A stretch of DNA of 49,839 bases from an uncultured Verrucomicrobiales bacterium (lineage in GTDB: Bacteria; Verrucomicrobiota; Verrucomicrobiia; Verrucomicrobiales; DEV007), in NCBI GenBank assembly GCA_938082635.1, contig CALLLI010000066.1:1-49839 (forward strand). The letters are read 5' to 3'. Under the pieces are notes generated by a model. The model made no database searches, was not told where the DNA came from, and worked only from the letters and a program-made list of their open reading frames with translations. The stretch's first letter is position 1. Each line of letters opens with the position of its first letter. Shown here in pieces: positions 32,612-41,587 of this stretch. The position numbers and the translations under genes are program-made.

Positions 32612-33646
32612 CTATGTCTGAGTCAGGGAAGATTCTCCTGACGGTGTGGGCACCTTCTCAGCGGCTGCGGCTTCTTGCTCTTTGGCGATGCGCTCCCGGA
32701 GGTCGTTCATCTTCTCTTCGAGTGCTTGGATCTCGGTTTTCTTCTCAAGGACCTTGTCTTCCAGAGCGAGCAAATACTTCTCTGGATTCCGTTCCATGAG
32801 CCGCTCAATCAGGTTGAAGACCATCGCGAGCCTCGTGGTGCGAGCAACGATGCCGCGCATTCGGTAGGCGCGGAGGAGTTTGCCAAACTTACCAAGCCTC
32901 AGGATACGGAACGCACGAAGGAATGCGCAGAGCGGCAGGAGAATGATGGCTAGGTTCACCCAGTGCTGCTTACAGTAGGCGAGTTTCTTGCCTGCTAGGG
33001 AAAGCATGATGATAAACTCTAACGCAAAGGCAATCCAAATGATTGCTGTTAGGGTATGAACGATGACGGCAGCCCAGAGATGGCGCTCTAGCCATGTGCC
33101 TAACATCAGTTCTAGACCGAGGAGAGGTAAGACGAGCAGCGTGATGCCGAGCATGGGCAACGCGAGGCGAAGCTCGACGCGTTCTAAGTTCAACTTGCCG
33201 ACTGCGAGCCAGTCGTGCTTGGGTAGCCAGACAAACTTTCCAGGATAGCCAGGTGAGACGGCGGCGCGGAAGGGGGGGCAGACAATGACCAGAAGGAAGC
33301 GTTTGAACGCATCCCAGTGGTGATCATGAGTCATGGCCATCCCTAACAAGCCTTCTAGGACCACGATCACCCAGAGAGCGAGAAGTGGAATTCCCAGCCA
33401 CCAACCGAACATGACACCGTTGGCGTCTCCAGAGATACCATGCCCTGCCATCAGACCGATGATGATGAGTGTTCCGAGAGCAACTTTGAACATGAAACAG
33501 GCACGCTTGTTGCTGGTCCGTTCGTGAGGTTCTGGAAACGTGTCTTGCTCCCAGACGGCAAGCTTAGCCAGTGAAGGCTTGGCCGTGGTAAGGGGATCGG
33601 GGTTGCCGGAATCTTGTGTGGTTTCCGAAGGCGACATAGGAACCAT
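32612..33646 (-). CDS. Voltage-sensor-like membrane protein with C-terminal coiled coil, no pore seen
   Basis: The 344-residue protein has about six membrane helices. After two N-terminal helices (about 54-72, 80-104) and a loop, a four-helix unit follows: S1 about 162-183, S2 about 192-217, S3 about 228-243 and an S4 with basic residues every third position (R244, R247, R250, K253, K256, R259, R262). Beyond it, residues 285-330 form a charged coiled coil (LEDKVLEKKTEIQALEEKMN). There is no TVGYG-like selectivity filter and no pore helix after S4. The layout recalls voltage-sensor-only proteins such as Hv1, but homology to any specific channel is not shown. A second ATG at 33637 is an alternative start. 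Confidence 0.7.
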   Translation of the reverse strand: MVPMSPSETTQDSGNPDPLTTAKPSLAKLAVWEQDTFPEPHERTSNKRACFMFKVALGTLIIIGLMAGHGISGDANGVMFGWWLGIPLLALWVIVVLEGLLGMAMTHDHHWDAFKRFLLVIVCPPFRAAVSPGYPGKFVWLPKHDWLAVGKLNLERVELRLALPMLGITLLVLPLLGLELMLGTWLERHLWAAVIVHTLTAIIWIAFALEFIIMLSLAGKKLAYCKQHWVNLAIILLPLCAFLRAFRILRLGKFGKLLRAYRMRGIVARTTRLAMVFNLIERLMERNPEKYLLALEDKVLEKKTEIQALEEKMNDLRERIAKEQEAAAAEKVPTPSGESSLTQT

Positions 33647-33710
33647 TAGATGTTCGTAAGGACTATCTCCATGACAACCTTGATCTTAAGTTGTAAGGGA
33701 GCGATCTCGG

Positions 33711-36692
33711 CTAGGGGGTGGCGTCCCAGCTTGCACGAATGAGTCGAGTGATCCTGAAGAGTGGTCGTGGATCATCATGGAAAGGCTCGCCGCGCATGAG
33801 GTCCGCGTAGACTTTGTAGGTGGAGCTGTTTGGAAAGCGTTCTTTGAAATCCGTGGCCATCGAAGAGAGCCCGTCCACATAGCCGATGGCTTCGAACTCG
33901 GGATCTTCTGGGGCCGTAATTTTGTAGTAGAGATTGTCCAAGACGCTTCCAGTAGGGAGAGTCGTCGGATCGATGGGTTTGATCTCGACAAAGAACTGAG
34001 TCCAGCCGGTCCAGGATGTTTCTGCATAATGCCGCAGCAGCTGATTTCGAGACTGCTCAAAGCCGTACCAGCTGAAGCGATAGTTGTCCGAAGCGTCCTT
34101 GATGAGAAGGGCGTCGGTTTCACGGTTATCGGCCCATTGCGTTTTAACGACGACATAGGAACGATAGGTATCTGCAAACGTGCCGCCGTTGACTACCTGA
34201 CGAGGCGCCCCGGCTTGCATGGGGAAGCTCGCGTAGTGTTCGGTCATGCGGTCATGCAATTTTTCATCTTCAACCAAGTACTGGTCGCGAATTTCCTTGG
34301 TGTCAGCGCTTAGGAAACCTGCTAGGGTTCCCATGGCATCTGATAGAGATACCTGGGGGGCTGGTGTTAGAATCGATGAGGTCTCCCGCGAGTTGTTTGC
34401 TGAAGGCTCCTCTTGGATTGTTTCTTCCTGATGTGGCCGGATGATAGTGGGCTTGTTTTTGTTAGAGCCGCTCAGTGTTTGGTAGATCTCGAAGAGATAC
34501 ACTAAGAAGAAGATGCCGCAGACGATGCAAAGGACCCAAGTGAGAATGCCCCAAGTGTTGGGTTCTGGGAGTGGTCGTTGCGCACGATCCGTGGCCGGTT
34601 CTGGCAGGGGCGCTTTCTCTGGTGAGGGCTGCGTCGCTGGCGTGAAGGGGCCTGGAGGCCTGGGGGGCGCGGGAGGTGGGACCTGCGCGTGTACGGCTGC
34701 TGCTGTCATCGGTGTTGGTGGTGCCGCAGACGGCGCTTTCCCCTGCGCGGAGGGGATCCCCATCGTCGCGAAGGAGTACGTTGGAGCCGGTAGTTGTCCC
34801 TGCGCTAGAGCGGCTTCCTGATCCGGGTGGGTGCCTGGGGGGCTGATGGGCGCGATTCTCGGCGCGCTGGTGGAGCCTGAGGTTTGTTCTGAGGTGTTGT
34901 TCTGACGTTTCTTGAGTGCCGTGGAGAAAGGAGAGGCGAACACTTTCTGTTCGGCATCTGCTGGGGCCTGACTAATAATTCTAGAGGAGTTGGCTAAAGT
35001 GAAAGGGCTTTCCTGTGAGCCTGGCGACGGAGATGGCCTAATTTGCTCGCGCGCGGCTTTGGTGAAGGGAGAGATCGGAGCATCCTCTGCGATCAACGTT
35101 GTAGGAGCCGTGATCTCAAAGTCCGGCTGGTCTAGCGCTGGAGATACCTGCTCGGCGTCTGTCGATGCTAGTGCCGCGTCGGTGTCTTGCTTGCTCAGTG
35201 CTCGAGGGACGAGCTTCGACGCGGAACGTGATGGTGGCGCCGATTGATCTTCGGAGAAAGTTTGTCGGAGCTCGACTTTTGGTGTGAGAGCATCAGCCGG
35301 AGGGCTTTCGTTGGGCGATGTTAGAAAGGTGGATTCTAGCGTCTTTGCTAGTTCGCCGAGCGTCTTGTTGATGTGCTCGTTTCGATCTTGGCGGCTTTCC
35401 GTTCCTTGCAAAGGGGCGCTTCGCTTGGCTGTCCAAGGATTTAGGGGAACCCGTTTGCGTCGCCTGCGTCGGACCGGGACCGGCGGAAGTGTCCTGCTCT
35501 CCTGAGCAGAAGGAACAGGCGAAGCGGCCGGCGTCTTTGGCTTGGACTGGACAGGCTCTTGCTGGACCGTTAATTCGGCTTTGGGCTTAAGAGGCGGCGT
35601 TGGTGGTTGTGCCGTCTCCACGGGAGGAGACAAGTCTTTCGGGGCGATGTTCGTCAGTCCCTTTGAAGGTTTAGGCTTCGGCTTGGGCTGTGGCTGTGGC
35701 TCGGGAACTGACGGCTTGGCGACTCGGTTCCTAGGTAGCTGGATCTTGACTGTATCGAGTTCGGCAAGGTCCTCCTGCGCTGCAGGTGCCTGGGGAGTGG
35801 TTGCTTCCTCCTCCTTTGGTTCGGGAGCTACCTCTATGGTTTCGACGGGGGGCTTGCTATCCGTGCTTTCAGGAGCTGATGGCGGCGGCGAAAGACCAGC
35901 CTTCGCGGATGGGGCGTCCGTTTGAGGCAAGTCTTTTTCATCCTCGGGCTCATTCGATAGAGACTCGAAGATGCGGATCGCCTTGTTGATCGGATCAAAC
36001 GATGCGGGTTTGTCGACAGGAGCCCCTTGGAATCCTCGTCTCGGCCACTGCTGATTGCTCGGTGGTCCTTTGGTCGTAGGCTTCGGCCGCTCTTGGCGCT
36101 CTGAGAAAGGGTTTGTGGACGCAGAGAACCGACGGCTCTTTGGGCGAGGCGGCGGCGGCGGAGGTGGCAGTTTGTTGGAGACCTTGGGGAAGTTCAACGG
36201 GAGAGGCTTGGGATCGGTATCAGAAATTTCCCTGCTAGCCTCGGGGGCAGGGGCTTCTGAATCTTTAGCTTTGTCCTTGGCATCTGCGACTAAAGGAGCG
36301 GCTTCATTCTTCGTAGTAGGAGGCTCCGCCATGGAAGTGAGCGGTTCGGAGACCTCTTCGGGTTCTGACGCTGGTGCGGCAGGGGTGTCGTCGACATCGG
36401 CACCGACTACGAGTTTGTCAGGGACGGAAGCCTGCTCGTCTTGGGGTGTCTTGTCCGTAGGTTCAGCGGCCTCAGGTGGGTCAGACGCCCCTTCTGAGGG
36501 CTTCGTTTCCAGCGTGATCTCTTCTAGCTGGGCTAAGGGGGGCGGCTCGTAGGGCACGGCACCATCCAAGCCTTCCAGCAGCGCATTCAATAACGAGAAC
36601 GGGAGCGTATCCTCAAGGTCTTCCGGAGGTTGGCGCTCGAAGGACGCCGCCGTATTCGTGGGCGGTTGGTCCTGGATTGTGGAGCGAGCCAT
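33711..36692 (-). CDS. Large proline-rich one-TM protein with C-terminal extracytoplasmic domain
   Basis: This is a 993-residue protein. Residues 1-713 are Pro/Ser/Glu-rich and presumably disordered, with KPKPKPKPSK runs and several short SPF/NPF motifs (NPFSERQ, SPFTKAA, SPFTLAN, SPFSTAL). One TM helix (about 714-738, WVLCIVCGIFFLVYLFEIY) leads to a folded domain of about 210 residues with SLSDAMGTLAGFLSADTKE, YRFSWYGFEQSRNQLL and a C-terminal PLFRITRLIRASWD. The orientation implied is N-in, C-out. The terminal domain resembles hypothetical proteins frequent in Verrucomicrobia. The disordered part could be a scaffold; no enzyme motif is present. Confidence 0.75.
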   Translation of the reverse strand: MARSTIQDQPPTNTAASFERQPPEDLEDTLPFSLLNALLEGLDGAVPYEPPPLAQLEEITLETKPSEGASDPPEAAEPTDKTPQDEQASVPDKLVVGADVDDTPAAPASEPEEVSEPLTSMAEPPTTKNEAAPLVADAKDKAKDSEAPAPEASREISDTDPKPLPLNFPKVSNKLPPPPPPPRPKSRRFSASTNPFSERQERPKPTTKGPPSNQQWPRRGFQGAPVDKPASFDPINKAIRIFESLSNEPEDEKDLPQTDAPSAKAGLSPPPSAPESTDSKPPVETIEVAPEPKEEEATTPQAPAAQEDLAELDTVKIQLPRNRVAKPSVPEPQPQPKPKPKPSKGLTNIAPKDLSPPVETAQPPTPPLKPKAELTVQQEPVQSKPKTPAASPVPSAQESRTLPPVPVRRRRRKRVPLNPWTAKRSAPLQGTESRQDRNEHINKTLGELAKTLESTFLTSPNESPPADALTPKVELRQTFSEDQSAPPSRSASKLVPRALSKQDTDAALASTDAEQVSPALDQPDFEITAPTTLIAEDAPISPFTKAAREQIRPSPSPGSQESPFTLANSSRIISQAPADAEQKVFASPFSTALKKRQNNTSEQTSGSTSAPRIAPISPPGTHPDQEAALAQGQLPAPTYSFATMGIPSAQGKAPSAAPPTPMTAAAVHAQVPPPAPPRPPGPFTPATQPSPEKAPLPEPATDRAQRPLPEPNTWGILTWVLCIVCGIFFLVYLFEIYQTLSGSNKNKPTIIRPHQEETIQEEPSANNSRETSSILTPAPQVSLSDAMGTLAGFLSADTKEIRDQYLVEDEKLHDRMTEHYASFPMQAGAPRQVVNGGTFADTYRSYVVVKTQWADNRETDALLIKDASDNYRFSWYGFEQSRNQLLRHYAETSWTGWTQFFVEIKPIDPTTLPTGSVLDNLYYKITAPEDPEFEAIGYVDGLSSMATDFKERFPNSSTYKVYADLMRGEPFHDDPRPLFRITRLIRASWDATP

Positions 36693-36821
36693 GAGGGTGG
36701 GAGGCCTGGGTTGGCGCAGGTTTCTGCGAACCTCAGACTGGAGCGGTGTTTCTCGAAATTATAGCCCGATGTTAATAGATCCTCTTAGGGTGGCAACCCG
36801 TTTGTGAGTCCTCCAGGCCCC

Positions 36822-37112
36822 CTAGTCGAGCAAACCATCAATCTCCTTCGCCAGTTCGAAGTCCTTGAGAGTAAGGCCGCCAGCGCTGTGGGTCGTCAGG
36901 CTGAACGTGATGGTCGTCCAACGAATATCGATGTCTGGATGGTGCTGCAGGTCCTCGGCGAGCTCAGCAACGTCACGCACCAGGTCGATCCCATCTGAGA
37001 ACGATTGGCGCTTGGTAGCCCGAATCAGCCGTTTCTCGGCGGCATCGTATTTCCATTTGGGAACGGTTCGCAACGCCTGATCGAGCTCTTCATCTGATAA
37101 AAGACTGGCCAC
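36822..37112 (-). CDS. Pterin-4a-carbinolamine dehydratase
   Basis: A 96-residue PCD/DCoH domain that dehydrates 4a-hydroxytetrahydrobiopterin or related pterins. The active-site pattern is clear: LAEDLQHHPDIDIRW with the His pair, and LTTHSAGGLTLKDFELAKEID. I start it at GTG 37112 because the frame upstream to a TTG at 37184 reads like non-coding residues. No start has a strong ribosome-binding site. A pterin-dependent hydroxylase partner is not in the window. Confidence 0.85.
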   Translation of the reverse strand: MASLLSDEELDQALRTVPKWKYDAAEKRLIRATKRQSFSDGIDLVRDVAELAEDLQHHPDIDIRWTTITFSLTTHSAGGLTLKDFELAKEIDGLLD

Positions 37113-37304
37113 CAAGGCATCTAAAGTACGGTCGGATAAATGGCTAGATCTGTTATGGTGGAAATGGGCCAAAGGTTGACGCAAATTGACAGGGCTCGGA
37201 ATCTGGTTGCAGGCATCTGGCCACTAAGCTAATAGATGCCTCCCTTGCGCCCGGTGATCGGGCGTGAGGACTGACTCTTTCTTTCCCAGACCCCACTCTA
37301 CCCC

Positions 37305-38150
37305 ATGGTCAACAAGCCCGATCCAGCACCAGCTGCAGCCACTTCTGAAATCCCCGTTGCAGCGATTGACCACGACAACTCTGCGTTGGAGGATTTCGTG
37401 GAGGAGAATAAGACCATGTTGATGCTGGGCATCGGCGCGGTCCTTCTTGCCGTCATCATCTACCTCCTGATTTCCTTTAAGAGCGAATCTGGGAAGAGCG
37501 CTGCTGCGGCAGCATTGACTGGTGCCGAGAGTATCGACGAGCTACAGGCGGTGATTGGTGAGTTTCCCAATAGCGTGGTGGCGGGTTCTGCAGAACTCCT
37601 CATCAGCGAGAAGCTGATGGAAGAAGACAAGGCCGAGGAGAGCCTGACTGCTTTGCAGACGTTTTATGACACAAGGAAGGGGCACCCTCTTTACTTGAAG
37701 GGTGTTTCGGATCTTGGCCTTAAAAAGCATGTGGCTGGCGATCTTGATAAGGCTGTGAGCTTGTTAAAGGAAGCTACGGTGCCAGGAGAAGCTCCTGGTT
37801 TCATTGCGCAAACAGCGCTCCTCCGTCTTGGTGATGCGCTTACGGCTCAGGCTGTGGCTGCCTTGGCCAGTGGTGACTCGAATGCCGAAGCTTTATTTAC
37901 GGAGGCTACACAGGCCTTTGAAGATCTCGAGGCCAAAGCTGCCGAGAATAGTACATATAAGCGCACGGCTGCTCAGCGCATAGAGCGTTTGCCTCACTTG
38001 AGCGTCAAGCCGATGAGCCCAGAAGACGCCGCCGCGGCTTCTGTTCCTGTTCCTGCTTTGACTGAGCCGCTCGTGACGGAGCCTGTTGAGGCTCTGCCAG
38101 TAGCCGATGATGCGAGTCCTGCTACTGAGGTTGCCCCGGAGGGGAACTGA
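37305..38150 (+). CDS. TPR-like single-TM protein (YfgM-type)
   Basis: The 281-residue protein has an N-terminal cytoplasmic segment of about 36 residues, one TM helix (about 39-57, MLMLGIGAVLLAVIIYLLI) and an extracytoplasmic TPR-like helical domain to about residue 225. Its repeats include ELQAVIGEFPNSVVAGSAEL and AGDLDKAVSLLKEATV. An Ala/Pro/Val-rich tail follows. This is the layout of the PF09976-type periplasmic TPR proteins (YfgM) that associate with the secretion machinery; that role is only inferred. Its TGA overlaps the metF ATG by one base. Confidence 0.75.
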   Translation: MVNKPDPAPAAATSEIPVAAIDHDNSALEDFVEENKTMLMLGIGAVLLAVIIYLLISFKSESGKSAAAAALTGAESIDELQAVIGEFPNSVVAGSAELLISEKLMEEDKAEESLTALQTFYDTRKGHPLYLKGVSDLGLKKHVAGDLDKAVSLLKEATVPGEAPGFIAQTALLRLGDALTAQAVAALASGDSNAEALFTEATQAFEDLEAKAAENSTYKRTAAQRIERLPHLSVKPMSPEDAAAASVPVPALTEPLVTEPVEALPVADDASPATEVAPEGN

Positions 38151-39070
38151 TGCACATCAGCGACATTCTGGGCGCGTATCGGACGACGTTCTCGTTCGAG
38201 TTCTTTCCTCCCAAGACGCCAAAGTCGTCTGAGTCGCTTTATGCGTCGATCGCGGAGCTGGAGCCTTACAAGCCTTCCTTTGTTAGTGTGACCTATGGCG
38301 CGGGTGGTTCTACCCGTGAGATGACGCACGATTTGGTTGTGCGGTTGAAGAATGAAACGGCTCTTGATCCTATCCCGCACCTGACGTGCGTGTGTCATCA
38401 AGAGGGGGACATTCAGGGGATTCTCCAGCGTTACGCCGAAGCAGGCATTTCTAACATCCTCGCTTTGGGTGGTGACCCGCCTCGAGATCTCAAGAACTAC
38501 CGCAAGGAAGCCGACGCCTTTCAGCAAGCTGCGGATCTTGTGCGGTTCATCCAGAAGTTCAACGAGTCTGGTACCCACGAGGACAAACGTGGCTTCGGCA
38601 TCGGTGTAGCCGGCTTCCCGGAGGGCCACCCAGGCACTCCAAATCGGGTGTTGGAAATGGACCACCTAAAAGCGAAAGTCGATGCGGGCGCGGATTACAT
38701 CTGCACTCAACTCTTCTTTGATAATCACGACTTTCTCGACTTCCGGGATCGTTGTGTGCTCGCCGGAATCGAAATTCCGATCATAGCTGGGATCATGCCC
38801 ATCACCAGTTCCAAGGGCATGCAACGCATGGCCGAGCTGGCAGCGGGAACGCGTTACCCTGCCAAACTGCTTAAGGCGATCTATCGTTGTGGTGATGACG
38901 AAGATGCCGCGCGGCGCGTGGGGATTCACCACGCCACGGAACAATGCGCTCAGCTCATCGATGAGGAAGTAGATGGCATCCACTTCTATACTTTGAATCA
39001 GTCCACGGCGACGCGTGAGATCTACGCTAGTCTCGGGATCAAGGATTCCGAGTTCCTGAAGATTGTCTGA
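38150..39070 (+). CDS. metF: Methylenetetrahydrofolate reductase
   Basis: The 306-residue flavin enzyme reduces 5,10-methylene-THF to 5-methyl-THF for methionine synthesis. Signatures are FEFFPPKTPKSSESL at the N-terminus, SVTYGAGGSTRE, HLTCVCHQ, NILALGGDPP, GVAGFPEGHP, and QLFFDN in the FAD barrel. Length is typical. The start overlaps the preceding TPR gene (TGATG), so translation is coupled. Confidence 0.95.
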   Translation: MHISDILGAYRTTFSFEFFPPKTPKSSESLYASIAELEPYKPSFVSVTYGAGGSTREMTHDLVVRLKNETALDPIPHLTCVCHQEGDIQGILQRYAEAGISNILALGGDPPRDLKNYRKEADAFQQAADLVRFIQKFNESGTHEDKRGFGIGVAGFPEGHPGTPNRVLEMDHLKAKVDAGADYICTQLFFDNHDFLDFRDRCVLAGIEIPIIAGIMPITSSKGMQRMAELAAGTRYPAKLLKAIYRCGDDEDAARRVGIHHATEQCAQLIDEEVDGIHFYTLNQSTATREIYASLGIKDSEFLKIV

Positions 39071-39120
39071 TCGGGTAGCGTTCGTTTGATTTCCGCTCGG
39101 CCAACCGCTATCTGAGAGGT

Positions 39121-40230
39121 ATGAGCAGCATTTGGGACCAAGCCAACCCACAGTTACGCGACCTCGTCGCCTACGAACCTGGTAAGCCGATTGAGGATGT
39201 GGCCCGTGATCTTGGGTTGGATCCTAACGAAATCGTGAAGCTGGCGTCCAATGAGAACCCTCTGGGCCCGTCTCCGAAAGCGGTGGTTGCCATGACCGAG
39301 GCACTGGCGAAGGCTCAGTTTTACCCAGATGGCGGTGGCTACAAGCTCCGCCAGGCCATCGCAGAGCAGAACGGCTTAGCGCGCGAGAACGTGGTTCTCG
39401 GAAATGGGTCTAATGAAATCATCGAGTTCATTGGGCACGCCTTTCTCAAGCCTGGCGATTCCATCATCGCGGCTGAACACGCGTTCGTGGTCTACAAGCT
39501 GATGGCGACACTGTTCGGCGCGGAAACGATCGAGGTGCCTGATCCTAACTTTATCCATGATCTCGACGCCATGGCTGATGCCATTCGTCCAGAAACGAAG
39601 CAGCTCTTCATTGCGAATCCTAACAATCCAACGGGAACGCTCGTCGATGAAGCCGCGATTGATCGATTCATGGAGCGTGTGCCTGAGCATGTCATCGTCA
39701 TCTTCGATGAAGCTTATCACGAGTTTCTCAAAGAGCCGCCTAACACGCTCAAGTATGTCCGTGAAGGACGAAATGTCATCATCATGCGGACATTCTCAAA
39801 GATCCAAGGGCTTGCTAGCCTGCGCATTGGCTACGGACTGGGTCCTGCACCGTTGATAGAGGTACTTCAGAAGACGCGCCAGCCATTCAATGCCAATGCA
39901 ATTGCTCAAGCTGGGGCCTTGGCGAGTTTGCTAGACACAGAGCACCAAGCCAAGACCTGTGAGAACAACGATGCTGGCTTGCGCTACTTCGAGGACATGT
40001 TCAAAGAACTCGGTCTCGAGTATGTTCCTAGTCACGCCAACTTCGTCTTGGTGCGGGTGGGTGATGGCGATGCCCTCTTCGCTGATTTCATGAAGCGCGG
40101 CGTGATTATCCGTGCGATGCGCGGCTACAAGTTACCTGAGTGGATCCGTGTTTCCGTCGGCAGGCCTGCTGAGAACGAGCGCTTTGTCGCTGAGCTGAAG
40201 ACTTGGCTTAGTGATCATCCTGTGAGCTAG
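39121..40230 (+). CDS. hisC: Histidinol-phosphate aminotransferase
   Basis: A 369-residue class II PLP aminotransferase of histidine synthesis. It shows KLASNENPLGPSPK, NGSNEII, FIANPNNPTGT, FDEAYHEF and the PLP-lysine K227 in RTFSKIQGLASLRIGYGL, with the substrate Arg in IRVSVGRPAEN. Related aromatic aminotransferases cannot be fully excluded. It lies 50 bases after metF and 6 bases before mnmE, all on the plus strand. Confidence 0.92.
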   Translation: MSSIWDQANPQLRDLVAYEPGKPIEDVARDLGLDPNEIVKLASNENPLGPSPKAVVAMTEALAKAQFYPDGGGYKLRQAIAEQNGLARENVVLGNGSNEIIEFIGHAFLKPGDSIIAAEHAFVVYKLMATLFGAETIEVPDPNFIHDLDAMADAIRPETKQLFIANPNNPTGTLVDEAAIDRFMERVPEHVIVIFDEAYHEFLKEPPNTLKYVREGRNVIIMRTFSKIQGLASLRIGYGLGPAPLIEVLQKTRQPFNANAIAQAGALASLLDTEHQAKTCENNDAGLRYFEDMFKELGLEYVPSHANFVLVRVGDGDALFADFMKRGVIIRAMRGYKLPEWIRVSVGRPAENERFVAELKTWLSDHPVS

Positions 40231-40236
40231 CCATAC

Positions 40237-41583
40237 ATGATTGACGACACCATCGCGGCTGTTTCCACGGCCCTTGGCGAAGGCGCTATTGCTGTCTTAC
40301 GTGTTTCCGGGCCCAAGGCGCGAGAGATTGGTGCCCAGTTCTTTCGAGGAGCGGATCTAGCAAAGGTCGCACCTCGGTTCGCGAATTATGGCGACTTTGT
40401 GGATGCGGATGAGGCGGTGTTAGATTCGGGCTTGGCCACCGTGTTTGCTGGGCCTGCAAGTTACACGGGAGAAGATCTCGTGGAGTTTGGTTGTCATGGT
40501 GGCGTGCTCGTCACCCGCATGTTGTTTGAGCGCTTGCTTCAGTTAGGCTGTCGTCCGGCAGATCCTGGTGAGTTTACCCAGCGTGCTTTCCTAAACGGCA
40601 AGATGGATTTGACACAGGCCGAAGCCGTGATGGACTTGATCCAAGCACAAACGTCGCTTGCTCTTCGTGCTGCTAATGAGCAGCTGCGTGGTGACCTTGG
40701 AAAAGAAGCCCAGAGGCTGCGTGAAGATCTCATTGGGATCATGGCGCACGTTGAAGCCTACATCGATTTCCCTGAAGAAGACATCGATCCCGACACGGGC
40801 CGTGCAATCGGCGAACGCCTAGACGGCGTCATTGTGCGGATTAAGGCATTGTTAGCGAGTGCGGATCGCGGACGTGTTCTTCGTGAAGGCGCACGTGCCG
40901 TCATCTGCGGCGAGCCGAATGTCGGGAAATCGAGTTTACTTAATGTCTTGTTAGGTTTTGATCGGGCTATCGTCAGTGCCACAGCGGGCACGACGCGTGA
41001 CACGATTGAAGAAGTCATCAGTTTGGAAGGCATTCCCCTGCGCCTCATTGATACGGCGGGTCTTCATGAGTCGAGCGACGATATAGAGAAGCTCGGCATG
41101 GAGCGTACGCGAGAGGCCATTGCCCATGCGGACGTGGTCATTGAGATGATCGACGGTCATGCGCCTGCGCAAGTGTCCGATCTCCAGGCCACCAACTCCC
41201 GTGGAGTGCCGTGGATTCGCCTGCTCAACAAGGCGGATCTTGGCCTTCATGGTGATCATGCGGATTCCGAAGGGATCGCCTTCTCTTGTGAGAAGCGCTC
41301 CGGGCTCGAGCAACTGATTGCCGTTCTAAGGAAGTCCTTGCTGGCACAAGAGGAAAGCGCCCAGACGCAGCTAGTGGCGATCAATGCGCGGCATCAAGAT
41401 TGTCTTCAGCGTGCGCTGGCTCGTTGTGAAGCCGGACGAGAGGCCTTGGCGAATGACACGGCTCCCGAGTTTGTGGCGCTGGACCTTAGGGAAGGCTTGG
41501 AAGCCGTCGGAGAGGTGGTCGGGAAGGTCGATGTCGAAGAGATCCTCGGAGAGATCTTCAGCGCCTTCTGCATCGGTAAGTGA
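40237..41583 (+). CDS. mnmE: tRNA uridine-5-carboxymethylaminomethyl modification GTPase
   Basis: A 448-residue MnmE (TrmE). The N-terminal folate-binding domain begins TIAAVSTALGEGAIAVLR. The helical domain contains the FLNGKMDLTQAEAVMDLI stretch. The inserted G domain has P-loop GEPNVGKSS (225-233), the TTRDTI switch, DTAGLHES and LLNKADL. The invariant C-terminus FCIGK is present. With MnmG it modifies wobble uridines. Its stop is only 4 bases from the convergent DUF1501 stop. Confidence 0.96.
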   Translation: MIDDTIAAVSTALGEGAIAVLRVSGPKAREIGAQFFRGADLAKVAPRFANYGDFVDADEAVLDSGLATVFAGPASYTGEDLVEFGCHGGVLVTRMLFERLLQLGCRPADPGEFTQRAFLNGKMDLTQAEAVMDLIQAQTSLALRAANEQLRGDLGKEAQRLREDLIGIMAHVEAYIDFPEEDIDPDTGRAIGERLDGVIVRIKALLASADRGRVLREGARAVICGEPNVGKSSLLNVLLGFDRAIVSATAGTTRDTIEEVISLEGIPLRLIDTAGLHESSDDIEKLGMERTREAIAHADVVIEMIDGHAPAQVSDLQATNSRGVPWIRLLNKADLGLHGDHADSEGIAFSCEKRSGLEQLIAVLRKSLLAQEESAQTQLVAINARHQDCLQRALARCEAGREALANDTAPEFVALDLREGLEAVGEVVGKVDVEEILGEIFSAFCIGK

Positions 41584-41587
41584 GACG

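Noticed and set aside
34513-36552. Several Gly/Ala-rich plus-strand ORFs
   Set aside because: They are antisense shadows of the proline-rich minus-strand gene; their Gly and Ser content mirrors its Pro and Ser codons and no start context is good.
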